Source: Rhodoferax sp. TH121 (GTDB taxonomy: Bacteria > Pseudomonadota > Gammaproteobacteria > Burkholderiales > Burkholderiaceae_C). From it: a stretch of DNA of 64,000 nucleotides. This document shows positions 8,583 to 16,673 of the stretch, piece by piece (the first letter of the stretch is position 1; each line of letters begins with the position of its first letter). Location of the stretch: assembly GCF_002251855.1 (NCBI RefSeq), contig NZ_NOXW01000019.1, forward strand, positions 124,001-188,000, given 5' to 3'. The position numbers and the translations under genes are program-made. Under the pieces are notes generated by a model, which saw only the letters and a list, made by a program, of their open reading frames with translations, did no database searches and was not told the origin of the DNA.

Positions 8583-10682
8583 CTAGGGAGCGCTGGTAGC
8601 GGGTGTTTCAGCGGGTGCAGGTGCTGCAGGACGCACTGGCAGGGCTGGCAACACAGGTGCTTCGTTGATGGGCACCAGCGTGCTGGGTGCAGGCTGGCTG
8701 CCCTGCTGGCCACTGCGCATCAGCTCGTAGCGGTCGGTGGACAGGGCTTGGGTGGCCGCGGCGTCGCGCACCACCACCGGCCGCAGGAAGACCATGAGGT
8801 TGGTCTTTTTGCGGCTGCGGGCCTCGCTCTTGAACAAGTTGCCAAAGAAAGGCACATCGGCCAGACCGGGTACTTTCTCCTGGTTGCCGGCGTATTCGTC
8901 CTGCAGCAAGCCACCCAAGACCACTACTGCACCGTCTTCCACCAGCACGTTGGACTCGATGGTGCGCTTGTTGGTGGTGGGGCCATTGGTGGCGTTGGCG
9001 GTCGATGCCAGCACGCTGGAGACCTCCTGGAAGATGGTCAGCTTTACAGTGCCGTTCTCGCTGATTTGCGGCTTGACCTTCAGGGTCAGGCCCACGTCCT
9101 TGCGCTCGATGGTCTGGAAGGGGTTGACGGTGCTGGTGCTGGCGCCGGTGTTGGTGAATTGGCCGGTTACAAAAGGAACGTTCTGACCAATGACGATCTT
9201 GGCCTCTTCGTTGTCCAGCGTCAGCAGATTGGGTGTAGAGAGCACATTGCCACTGCCCGACTCTTCCAGAAAGCGCGCCAAAAAGCCCAGCACGTAGACA
9301 CCATTGGTCTTGCTGGCTGCGCCCAGGTTGAAGCCGCGTGCGGGAGCCACCGTGCCTGCCGCGCCCTGGGTGGCCAGGGTGATGATGTTTTTGCCGGCAC
9401 TGCCAAAGTTGGTGCCCAGCAAGCCGATGGTGGCATCGCCCGCATTGCCCACGGCACCTTGCCACTGGATGCCAAACTCTGCCGCCTTGTCGGCGCTGAC
9501 CTCGGCAATCAGGCTCTCGACAAACACCTGGGCGCGGCGAGCGTCCAGCTTGTCGATGACGGCGCGCAGCTGGCGGTACTGAGGCTCACTGGCAGTGATG
9601 ATGAGAGAATTGGTGGTGGGGTCGGCCTGGATCTGGCCGCCCGTACTGGGCTGGCTTGCAGCGGTTGCGGGTGTCCCCCCGGTTGCAGGCGTGACGGCGG
9701 GGCTGGCGCCACGTGTGTCTGCGCTGATGGCGGCACGCAGTGTGGTGGCCAGCTGGGTGGCGTTGGCGTTCTTCAGGTAGACCACATAAATGTTGCCTGC
9801 CGCGCCATTGCTGGTGTTGGCGCTGGGCTGGTCCAGCCGCTGTATCAGGGTCTTGGCAAGTGACAGACGGGCTTGGTTGGCTGCGCGCACGATGACGGCG
9901 TTGGAGCGTGGCTCCACCAGGATGGTGGTCTTGTAGCTGGCATCGGCCTGACCGCCCGGCGCGGCGCCTGCGGGTGCCTCCAGCAAGCGGGTGGCGAGCT
10001 GGGCCAAGTCGGCCGCGACGGCGTGCTGGATGGGGATGATTTCCAGGTCGGTGGCGTTGGGCACGTCCAGCGCTTGCACGATGCGCGCAATGCGGCGCAG
10101 GTTGTCGGCGTAGTCGGTGATCACCAGCGAGTTGTTGCCGGTGTTCACGTTGATGACGTTGTTGGGTGTGATCAGCGGACGCAACACGGGCACGAGGTTG
10201 TTGGCGTTCTCGTGGGTGATTTTGAAAATCTGGGTCTGGATTTGGCCGGTCGTTACCGGGCCTTTGCCATCGTCCACTGATACGGCCGTGCCCTGAAGCT
10301 TGGCGTCCGCTTCAGGCACCACCTTGTCCAGGCCGTCCACTTGCACCACGGTGAAGCCCTGCATGCGCAGGGTGGTCAGGAACAAATAGTAGGCACGCGC
10401 GGGGGAGGCTGGGCTGTCGGTCACCAAATTGATGGTGCCTTTGACGCGGGGATCCACCACCACATTGCGTCCGGTGAGTGCCGCCATGGTGCGGGCCACC
10501 GCCTCGATTTCAGCGTTGTTGAAGTTCAGCGTGACGGGCTCGCCCCGCTTGCTGGTCGCAGGCTGAGCCCAGGAACTAGTGGTAAATATGCCACTGGCCC
10601 CCGTGAATACTGCGCAGGCAGCTATCAAATGCATAGCTGCTTGGCGCCATCGGGGACGAGATGTTGATAAATAGTGTGGCAT
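8583..10682 (-). CDS. gspD: type II secretion outer-membrane secretin GspD
   Basis: Secretin that forms the outer-membrane channel. 699 residues from the ATG at 10682: signal peptide (about 1-40, ending SWAQP), N0 domain (NFNNAEIEAVARTMAALTGR), N1-N3 domains with an Ala/Thr/Pro-rich loop in N3 (near 310-340), and the C-terminal beta-barrel secretin domain with the VPGLADVPFFGNLFK-type motif. The C-terminal tail is Pro/Ala-rich. A longer upstream frame overlaps gspN and is not used. The signal peptide region contains a perfect copy of the dispersed repeat (10606-10640), encoding MHLIAACAVF. Confidence 0.96.
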   Translation of the reverse strand: MPHYLSTSRPRWRQAAMHLIAACAVFTGASGIFTTSSWAQPATSKRGEPVTLNFNNAEIEAVARTMAALTGRNVVVDPRVKGTINLVTDSPASPARAYYLFLTTLRMQGFTVVQVDGLDKVVPEADAKLQGTAVSVDDGKGPVTTGQIQTQIFKITHENANNLVPVLRPLITPNNVINVNTGNNSLVITDYADNLRRIARIVQALDVPNATDLEIIPIQHAVAADLAQLATRLLEAPAGAAPGGQADASYKTTILVEPRSNAVIVRAANQARLSLAKTLIQRLDQPSANTSNGAAGNIYVVYLKNANATQLATTLRAAISADTRGASPAVTPATGGTPATAASQPSTGGQIQADPTTNSLIITASEPQYRQLRAVIDKLDARRAQVFVESLIAEVSADKAAEFGIQWQGAVGNAGDATIGLLGTNFGSAGKNIITLATQGAAGTVAPARGFNLGAASKTNGVYVLGFLARFLEESGSGNVLSTPNLLTLDNEEAKIVIGQNVPFVTGQFTNTGASTSTVNPFQTIERKDVGLTLKVKPQISENGTVKLTIFQEVSSVLASTANATNGPTTNKRTIESNVLVEDGAVVVLGGLLQDEYAGNQEKVPGLADVPFFGNLFKSEARSRKKTNLMVFLRPVVVRDAAATQALSTDRYELMRSGQQGSQPAPSTLVPINEAPVLPALPVRPAAPAPAETPATSAP
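10606..10640 (+). repeat. dispersed oriented repeat, copy 2 (inside gspD signal-peptide region)
   Basis: Left flank AATACTGCGCAG, then the best hairpin of the family: GCAGCTAT (10618-10625), 7-nt loop, ATAGCTGC (10633-10640), a perfect 8-bp stem. Confidence 0.85.
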
Positions 10683-10686
10683 GCAG

Positions 10687-11475
10687 TTAACCCACTTGGA
10701 GTATGGAGCGTGCGCCGCTGCGCCGTCCAATGATATTGAGCAAATTGGCCAATGCCTCTTCCTGGCCAGGTGCAGCCTGGGCGTCACCGGTGAATTGCAG
10801 TTTTCCTTGGCGCCATTGCCCCTTGCCTTGCAACTGCAGCCCCCCTTCCAGCGTGCGCAGCGCCAGTGTAGGCGCCAGGCCACCTTCCAGGGTGAGGGCA
10901 TAGCTACCGACGGGCCGCAAGGGGGACAGCGCCGTGGACATGGCCAGGGCTTGGAGCTGCAGCTGGCCTTGTAGTCGGGGGTGGTCTTGTCCCAGGTCCA
11001 GTACCAGGGATTGTGTGGATAGCGCTAGCGTGCCTTCCAGTTGCAGCGTGTTCCAGGGGGTTCCCAAGCCGACCAACAAGGCACTTGGCAATCGCAGCGG
11101 TTGCCGGGCGTCACGGTCCTCGGGCAACACCTGCAGCCCCAGCCAGCGTGGCTGCAGGTCCCAGGTCCACGTGCCGTCCAGGCAGCAGGCGGCACTCAGC
11201 CGCACCCGCAAGCCTTGCCAGTGGGGCTGTAGTTGCCACGCCAACTCGCCCGGCAGTGCGGTGCGCGGAGCCAGGGAGTCTTCGCTGCCCAGGGTGAGCT
11301 GGGCACGTCCGTTCCACACCGTGCCTTGGGCCGATTGGAGTTGTAGTCGCTGAGCCGTTAGTTGGCCAATGCCGTAGGCCAACCAATGTGCCGGCGCCAC
11401 CACAGTGATTGCCAGCAGCAACCCGGCCACGGCCCCTAGCCAGGCCCAGATCCATGGTGGTGCACTGCGTTTCAT
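10687..11475 (-). CDS. gspN: type II secretion protein GspN
   Basis: 262-residue inner-membrane-anchored accessory protein of some T2SS. One N-terminal membrane segment (about 9-30), then a Leu/Gln-rich beta-repeat periplasmic part with SAQGTVWNGRAQL (about 48-60), typical of the T2SSN family. It overlaps gspM by four bases (ATGA) and ends 4 bases before the gspD start. Identification rests on that motif and on position between gspM and gspD. Confidence 0.88.
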   Translation of the reverse strand: MKRSAPPWIWAWLGAVAGLLLAITVVAPAHWLAYGIGQLTAQRLQLQSAQGTVWNGRAQLTLGSEDSLAPRTALPGELAWQLQPHWQGLRVRLSAACCLDGTWTWDLQPRWLGLQVLPEDRDARQPLRLPSALLVGLGTPWNTLQLEGTLALSTQSLVLDLGQDHPRLQGQLQLQALAMSTALSPLRPVGSYALTLEGGLAPTLALRTLEGGLQLQGKGQWRQGKLQFTGDAQAAPGQEEALANLLNIIGRRSGARSILQVG

Positions 11476-11966
11476 GCGGGCCCCAGACGGATACGCAGGC
11501 TGCCACTCCAGCCCTGCGGCCCACGTTGCAGCTTGGCTTCAAAAGGGGCCAGCCGTGCGGTGCTGCGGGTGCGTGCCAGCCACTGTGCCAGCGCCTCTGG
11601 GCGCACGCCTTGCAGCGTCACGGTGGCGATATTGCCCTGCACCTGCATGCTGGCTTGGGGCCCCAAACTGGTCCTCACACTGGCCTGCAAGGCCTGTTGG
11701 GCTGCGGCGGGCTCCAGCGCGGGCATGGCCTGCAGGCTTTTAGCTTGGGCCTGCAGTTGCAACATGCGTTGGTGTTGTTGCTCCAGAGCGAGGTGCCGGC
11801 TGTCAAAGGTGCGCAAACTCCGCCATGCGGGGCCCAGCAGCAAGCTCCACAGCAGCGTCAGGCCGACTAGCCAGGCGGCGGCCAGCAGCAGGGCTTGCTC
11901 GCGTGGCGGGCGTTGTTGCCACCAAGCCTGCAAGGCCTTGGGGGGAGCGGACGTTGGGCGTGCCAT
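11472..11966 (-). CDS. gspM: type II secretion protein GspM
   Basis: 164-residue bitopic protein of the inner-membrane platform. Short cytoplasmic N-terminus with WWQQRPPREQALL (about 15-27), one membrane helix (about 27-46), a coiled-coil-like Gln/Leu segment (60-85) and a C-terminal ferredoxin-like fold. Follows gspL by 14 bases and overlaps gspN. Sequence is variable in this family; order in the operon supports the call. Confidence 0.88.
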   Translation of the reverse strand: MARPTSAPPKALQAWWQQRPPREQALLLAAAWLVGLTLLWSLLLGPAWRSLRTFDSRHLALEQQHQRMLQLQAQAKSLQAMPALEPAAAQQALQASVRTSLGPQASMQVQGNIATVTLQGVRPEALAQWLARTRSTARLAPFEAKLQRGPQGWSGSLRIRLGPA

Positions 11967-11980
11967 GGTCGTTTGCTGGC

Positions 11981-13237
11981 TCAGGGGGCGGTGTTTGCAC
12001 GAATGCGCAGGCTGTTGCCGTCGGCTTGCAGGGCGTAGCCCAGGTCGGCGAGCTGGCGGCGCAGTGCGTCCACGGGTTCGGGGCTCAGCGGCAAACCGCT
12101 GACGCGCAACTCACCGGCTGAAAATTCCATCGCTGCTTGCGCAGAGCCGGTGTGCATGAGAGGTTCAAAGTTCTCTGATCCGCCCAGCGCGGCCAGCATG
12201 CTTTCCAGATCGCCTTTGGCCGCGCTGCCACTGGACTGGCGCAGCGCCGCTACGGCGCGTTCCATTTGCAGGGGGGCATCCACAACCACTGTGGTGGCAG
12301 GGAAGGTCGTTTGCAGCAGACTATGCAGGGTGCTGCGGCCCTGCGTGAGGGTGTGCTCCGCCCACCAAGCGTAGGCCTGCAGGCCCACCAGTTGGGTGAA
12401 CACCAGCACCAACGCAGCCAAGCGTGCCGGGCGCCAATCGGGGGCTTGCCACATGGTTTGCAGGGCTTGGCGGATGCGACCCCACCCAGCATGGGTGGGC
12501 GCCAGCTCGCCCTGTGCCAGATTCCAGTCGGTATGGGTGCAGTTGAGCAAGCGCTGTGCGCGGGACATCACCTCCACATCGCGTTGCAGGGCGGTTTCGG
12601 CGAGAGCGGCCACGCCGGGCTCGGCCCACACCGTGCCTTGCAGGGCATCGGGAGGCAGGTGTGGTGCGACCGGGGATGGCCACGGGCGCCGGTGCACGCC
12701 TTGGGCATCCGTCCAGACCCACTGCGCATCGTGTCCGCCTCCGGTACACCAAAGGGCATTGGTAGGACCGTTGCCAGGGACCCACTCAGGGACGACCGCC
12801 TCGGGGGTGTGGCCAGCGTAGGCAATGGCAGCCAATGCATTCTGCAACCACTGTCGCTGACATACGGCCACCCACACCGTGCCCTGCTGGGTGGCCCCAG
12901 GGGCCAGGGCAAAGTGCAAATTGGCGGGCTCTTCCAACAATTGGTCTTCCAGCAGGCCTTCAAGCACAGTACGCAGGCGTGCTGCACTGCCTCCGCGCCA
13001 ACCCGGGCGCAGCGTGCCAGCGGGCAGTGTGACCCGGTGCCACGACAAAGCCTGGGTCGGCACAATCGCCACGGTGGCTTGTTTGCCTACGCGCTGAGGA
13101 AGTTCAGGCAATATCAAATGCTCGGTCACATTGTGGCCGTCATGGCTACGTACGCTCTCCCACATGCCCTCCAGGTGCACGCTCACACCGGCCGGCGGTG
13201 CAGGCAGCAGGGGCAGCAAAATAGCCTGGTGGATCAT
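11981..13237 (-). CDS. gspL: type II secretion protein GspL
   Basis: Cytoplasmic/inner-membrane protein that recruits GspE. From the ATG at 13237 it has 418 residues: an actin-like cytoplasmic domain (1-250), one membrane helix (about 265-285, ARLAALVLVFTQLVGLQAYAW) and a periplasmic ferredoxin-like domain with LRVSGLPLSPEPVDALRRQL near the end. An in-frame ATG at 13306 would overlap gspK by 32 bases and add 23 atypical residues, so the shorter start is preferred. Neither start has a strong Shine-Dalgarno sequence. Confidence 0.88.
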   Translation of the reverse strand: MIHQAILLPLLPAPPAGVSVHLEGMWESVRSHDGHNVTEHLILPELPQRVGKQATVAIVPTQALSWHRVTLPAGTLRPGWRGGSAARLRTVLEGLLEDQLLEEPANLHFALAPGATQQGTVWVAVCQRQWLQNALAAIAYAGHTPEAVVPEWVPGNGPTNALWCTGGGHDAQWVWTDAQGVHRRPWPSPVAPHLPPDALQGTVWAEPGVAALAETALQRDVEVMSRAQRLLNCTHTDWNLAQGELAPTHAGWGRIRQALQTMWQAPDWRPARLAALVLVFTQLVGLQAYAWWAEHTLTQGRSTLHSLLQTTFPATTVVVDAPLQMERAVAALRQSSGSAAKGDLESMLAALGGSENFEPLMHTGSAQAAMEFSAGELRVSGLPLSPEPVDALRRQLADLGYALQADGNSLRIRANTAP

Positions 13238-13274
13238 GGGTGTCTGAACGGGCTCGAGGGCCAGAGTGGGGCTT

Positions 13275-14231
13275 TCATTGTACGGACGCCAGTGCCGGTG
13301 TTTCACGTAGCGTGGCCAAAGTCTTCACCTGAAGGCCTTCACGGTGCAGCATGCTGCGCTCTTGGCTCACGGTGCTACCCAGGCGCAGGCGAACGCGCAC
13401 CTCGAAATAGCGTGTCCCCACACTGTGTTGGTTTCCGTTGACGGCGAGGTCCGGTACGCCCGAGGCTTGCACGGCATCCGACAGGGTACGAAAGTGGTTT
13501 TGCTTGCGGGCCTGCACCATGCGCTCGGCCGCGGCCAAGTCCAGCCCAGGCAAGCTGGCGTGGAGCACCAGTGCCGAGGCGGTATTGAGGTTGACGGGCG
13601 TGCGCTCTGGCAGCACCACGGCATGGGCTTGCAGTGCGGCCAGGGTGGTGGGCGTGAGGCCGAGCCACGCCAGCTGCTCAATGTTGCGGGGCAGCAACGG
13701 GTGAGCGCCTTCTGTGCTGCGCTCAGCGTCCGCAGCCTGCAGTGTCCGCTGCAATTGCGCAGCCAAAAAAGCGAGTTCGGCGGGCGGCAGTTGCAGGGCT
13801 TCAAACAGGCGGCTGAACGCTCGCAGGCTCGGCTGGTGGATTTGACCTTCTTGCACCAGGTTGAGCAGATTGAGCCGGGCCTGCAAATCGGTAATCTGGC
13901 CGGAGAGGTAAGCGGCTTTGAGGTCCTCACCCAGATCTGTGGTGGAGCTACTGCCTGCCAAAAAGCTGGATAGTTGAGCCTCTTGCAAGACGACCGCCCA
14001 GGGCTCGCCCAAGTGGTCGGGCACGGCGTTGCGTGCGTCTTCACGCAATATGAGCCGGGCCCAATCCAACGCACCTTGCAGCAACCAGCGCGATTGGGCT
14101 TTGGTCCGCTCGGCGGTCTCTACCTCCAGTGCACGCCACTGTTGCCAAAGTGCGGACGCACTCAGCGTGGCGACCAAGGTGACCAAAAGCAACGCGGTCA
14201 GGATGGCGGCGCCACGTTGAGCCTGCTTCAT
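13275..14231 (-). CDS. gspK: type II secretion minor pseudopilin GspK
   Basis: 318-residue minor pseudopilin expected at the pseudopilus tip. N-terminal prepilin-like helix (QRGAAILTALLLVTLVATL, 6-24) in which the usual Glu at mature position 5 is replaced, a hallmark of GspK. It contains the large alpha-helical insert (about 100-240) and the T2SSK helix-hairpin-like stretch TPVNLNTASALVLHASLPGLD. Overlaps gspJ by four bases. Confidence 0.93.
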   Translation of the reverse strand: MKQAQRGAAILTALLLVTLVATLSASALWQQWRALEVETAERTKAQSRWLLQGALDWARLILREDARNAVPDHLGEPWAVVLQEAQLSSFLAGSSSTTDLGEDLKAAYLSGQITDLQARLNLLNLVQEGQIHQPSLRAFSRLFEALQLPPAELAFLAAQLQRTLQAADAERSTEGAHPLLPRNIEQLAWLGLTPTTLAALQAHAVVLPERTPVNLNTASALVLHASLPGLDLAAAERMVQARKQNHFRTLSDAVQASGVPDLAVNGNQHSVGTRYFEVRVRLRLGSTVSQERSMLHREGLQVKTLATLRETPALASVQ

Positions 14232-14872
14232 TGCAAGGCCCCCGCGCTATTGGTCCGTGCCCAGTCCCGTACCAAAGGTCCCATCAAGGGGTGGCTCTGT
14301 GGCAAGGTGAGGACGAGCCGGATGCCGTCGGGCAGGCTGTTGTTGACTGCTGGGTCTGCACCGGTGCTTGATAGGGGGTTGCCCCAGGCACCGGTGCGGT
14401 AGAAAAACACCTGCCATTCGGCCAAAGGTGTCACGCGGACTTCGCGCCTGTCGATGCTGTCCTGGCTGTTCTGGGCCCAGGCGTGGGCCTCATTCCAGGC
14501 GGTTTGCCAGCCCTCGCGGCTGGTGAAGGGCAGCGACTGCCACCGCAGCCATTGGAACTGGCCATTGCGGCTGGCGCGCGTCCAAGCGACCACGATGGCC
14601 CCATCGCTGCCCGTGCTTGCGCTGCGGCGTGTCAGGTACAGGGCCCGGCCATCCCACTCCAGCGTGCGTGTGAGTGGCAGCTCTACCAAGGCATCCAGAT
14701 CCATGCCCCATTGGGCCAAGCTGGCGTCCAGCGTCAGCACTTGGTCGGCATGTTGGTGGTTGATCTCCACCGCGGTTTGCATGCTGGCCAACACGCGCCA
14801 GCCCAGCGTCGCCATCAAGGCCATGATAGCCAGCGCCACCAGCAACTCAATGAGGGTGAAGCCGCGCTGCAT
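14228..14872 (-). CDS. gspJ: type II secretion minor pseudopilin GspJ
   Basis: 214-residue minor pseudopilin. Class III prepilin leader with QRG-FTLIELLVALAIMAL (2-20, Glu5 of the mature form present), then a soluble domain with the family's LTLDASLAQWGMDLDAL segment and RALYLTRR. Two bases after the gspI stop; overlaps gspK. Confidence 0.92.
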   Translation of the reverse strand: MQRGFTLIELLVALAIMALMATLGWRVLASMQTAVEINHQHADQVLTLDASLAQWGMDLDALVELPLTRTLEWDGRALYLTRRSASTGSDGAIVVAWTRASRNGQFQWLRWQSLPFTSREGWQTAWNEAHAWAQNSQDSIDRREVRVTPLAEWQVFFYRTGAWGNPLSSTGADPAVNNSLPDGIRLVLTLPQSHPLMGPLVRDWARTNSAGALQ

Positions 14873-14874
14873 GC

Positions 14875-15240
14875 TCAGATGCGTCCCACGATGGTGGTGA
14901 GTTGCAGCACCGGGGTGTCGTCGACGGACAGGCGTGCCTCGACGCGGCGAAAGTTGGGGTTGGGGGTGGGTTGCACCAGCAGGCGCAGTTGCAGCACGCG
15001 GCCGGCTTGCGCACAGGGGCGGGTGCTGTCCCCCACGTCGGGCAGTTGCTGGCTCAGGCGCACCTGGGCGAGTGCGTTCTCAGCGCATAGCTGGGCCAGC
15101 ACCCGGTCAGTCTGACGTTGAGCATTGCGGGTGAGGGCGCCGGTGGCTTGCAGGCCCGCCAGCAGGGTGGTGGCCACAATGGCCAGTGCCACCAGCACTT
15201 CAATCAGGGTGAACCCCTGTGGGCGCGTGCGGCGTGTCAT
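14875..15240 (-). CDS. gspI: type II secretion minor pseudopilin GspI
   Basis: 121-residue minor pseudopilin. Prepilin leader RTRPQG-FTLIEVLVALAIV (4-23), then a short C-terminal domain. The start is set at the ATG at 15240, which overlaps the gspH stop; an ORF extending further upstream would run into gspH. Order and size fit GspI. Confidence 0.92.
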   Translation of the reverse strand: MTRRTRPQGFTLIEVLVALAIVATTLLAGLQATGALTRNAQRQTDRVLAQLCAENALAQVRLSQQLPDVGDSTRPCAQAGRVLQLRLLVQPTPNPNFRRVEARLSVDDTPVLQLTTIVGRI

Positions 15241-15671
15241 GGTTCGGTGTTCTGCACGGTAAATGGCCGGAGCCCATCGGTGCTGACCCACAGGCTGCGC
15301 TCGGGTGCGCTTTGTTGCCAGAGGCGGATGTATTGTGCGCCGATGATTGGCTCCGGGCCGAGCACCACAGGGCTTGCACTGTAGGCCGCAGTTTCAAGGT
15401 CGTCCCATGTTGTGGGCAATGCGGAGTCGCTTGGCAGGCCGTCGAAGGCAAAACCTTGGGAGGTGCTGCGCCAGCGCACCATAACGCCCCGGCTACGGGA
15501 CTGCGCACGGGCCCCTTCCAGCAGGGCCGCGAGCCGCTGAGCCTCGCGGTCCAGACGGGATTGGCCGGCGTCCCGCAAGGCAAATGCGACCCCGGCCGAT
15601 GCCATCGCCACGATGGCCACCACCAACAGCAGTTCCAGCAGGGTGAAGCCTCGGGATGCGCGTGGCGTCAC
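15237..15671 (-). CDS. gspH: type II secretion minor pseudopilin GspH
   Basis: 144-residue minor pseudopilin with the leader SRG-FTLLELLLVVAIVAM (6-24) and a soluble domain carrying SRLDREAQRLAALLEGARAQ, typical of GspH/FimT. It starts with GTG three bases after the gspG stop and overlaps the gspI start, so it is translationally coupled. Confidence 0.9.
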   Translation of the reverse strand: MTPRASRGFTLLELLLVVAIVAMASAGVAFALRDAGQSRLDREAQRLAALLEGARAQSRSRGVMVRWRSTSQGFAFDGLPSDSALPTTWDDLETAAYSASPVVLGPEPIIGAQYIRLWQQSAPERSLWVSTDGLRPFTVQNTEP

Positions 15672-15674
15672 GTC

Positions 15675-16106
15675 TTACCAGTTGCCGATGTCAGCATTCT
15701 TGCCATCTCCTCCCGATTGGCCATCGGCACCAAAGCTCAACACGTCCACTTCACCATGCAAGCCGGGGTTCATGTAGAGGTAGGCACGGCCCCAGGGGTC
15801 GTTGGGAAGTTTGTCCACATAGGGTCGCCAGTTGGCCGGAACCACACCGTTCGTTGGCTTGAGTACCAGCGCCTGCAGGCCCTGTTCTTGGCTGGGGTAG
15901 CGTTGGTTGTCGAGTTTGTAGAGTTTGAGCGCCTGGTGCAAATTGGCAATGTCTGTTTTCGCTGCCGACACGCGGGCATCATCAGCCCGGTCCAGCACAT
16001 TGGGCACAATCAGTGCGGCCAGTACCCCGATGATGACGAGCACCACCATCAGTTCAATCAGGGTGAAACCCCGTGGCTTGGGAAAAAATCGGGCGGTGGC
16101 TTGCAT
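15675..16106 (-). CDS. gspG: type II secretion major pseudopilin GspG
   Basis: 143-residue major pseudopilin, the structural subunit of the T2SS piston. Leader PKPRG-FTLIELMVVLVIIG, then the highly conserved GspG blocks NLHQALKLYKLDNQRYPSQE and PNDPWGRAYLY and a C-terminal Asp/Gly-rich loop (DGQSGGDGKNADIGNW) that binds calcium in characterised GspG proteins. First gene of the minus-strand gsp run; the promoter should lie in 16107-16165. Confidence 0.96.
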   Translation of the reverse strand: MQATARFFPKPRGFTLIELMVVLVIIGVLAALIVPNVLDRADDARVSAAKTDIANLHQALKLYKLDNQRYPSQEQGLQALVLKPTNGVVPANWRPYVDKLPNDPWGRAYLYMNPGLHGEVDVLSFGADGQSGGDGKNADIGNW

Positions 16107-16165
16107 GGTGGGTGCTTCCGTAGGGCGTGACAGGGCCGGACAGTGGGTACATGATAATGCGCGGC

Positions 16166-16618
16166 ATGGCTTCTTCCACTATTTCACGATGGGCTCCCCG
16201 GCTGGCGGCCTCGCTATTGGCGGGCTTGGCGGCGGCAGGGTTGGTCTATTGGGGGCTTAAAGTGCCAGCACCGAGCACGGGTAACGCTGTCGCTGCGGTG
16301 CAGGTCCCGGTGCTTGCGCCTGACACCGCGCTGGTGGCACGCGCCTTGGGCGGCTCGGCAGTTCCTGCGGATGCCCCATTGGCCGCTGCGGCACCTGCCG
16401 GCGCTTCTGCCCGTTTCGCACTGTTAGGCGTGGTGGACCAGGGCGGTAGCGGGGTTGCTCTTATTGGTTTGGATGGCAAACCCGCCAAACCGGTGGCCGT
16501 GGGCGCCAGTGTGGGCGAGGGGTGGGTCCTGCGCCAGGTACAGGGCCGTAGCGCCACCCTGGAGCGGGACGGAGATGCACCCATGCGGCTGGAGCTTCCG
16601 CCCCGAATTAAAGGTTAA
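16166..16618 (+). CDS. gspC: type II secretion protein GspC (short form)
   Basis: Inner-membrane protein that links the platform to the secretin. About 150 residues: one N-terminal membrane helix (10-33), an Ala/Pro-rich linker and an HR domain (RFALLGVVDQGGSGVALIGL). There is no C-terminal PDZ or coiled coil, so this is a short GspC. It is divergent from gspG. Start uncertain: ATGs at 16151, 16157 and 16166 and a GTG at 16127 are all in frame, none with a clear ribosome binding site. It converges on ilvA with 39 bp between. Confidence 0.85.
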   Translation: MASSTISRWAPRLAASLLAGLAAAGLVYWGLKVPAPSTGNAVAAVQVPVLAPDTALVARALGGSAVPADAPLAAAAPAGASARFALLGVVDQGGSGVALIGLDGKPAKPVAVGASVGEGWVLRQVQGRSATLERDGDAPMRLELPPRIKG

Positions 16619-16628
16619 ATCGGTCTCA

Positions 16629-16673
16629 AGCCCTCGTGGAATAAGCGCGGGCAGCTATCATTTTTGTAGAAAC
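16629..16673 (+). repeat. dispersed oriented repeat, copy 3 (3' end of ilvA)
   Basis: CCTCGTGGAATAAGCGCGG, then GCAGCTAT with a decayed right arm (TGTAG). The ilvA stop codon lies inside it, so the last residues of IlvA (MFLQK) are encoded by the repeat. Confidence 0.7.
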
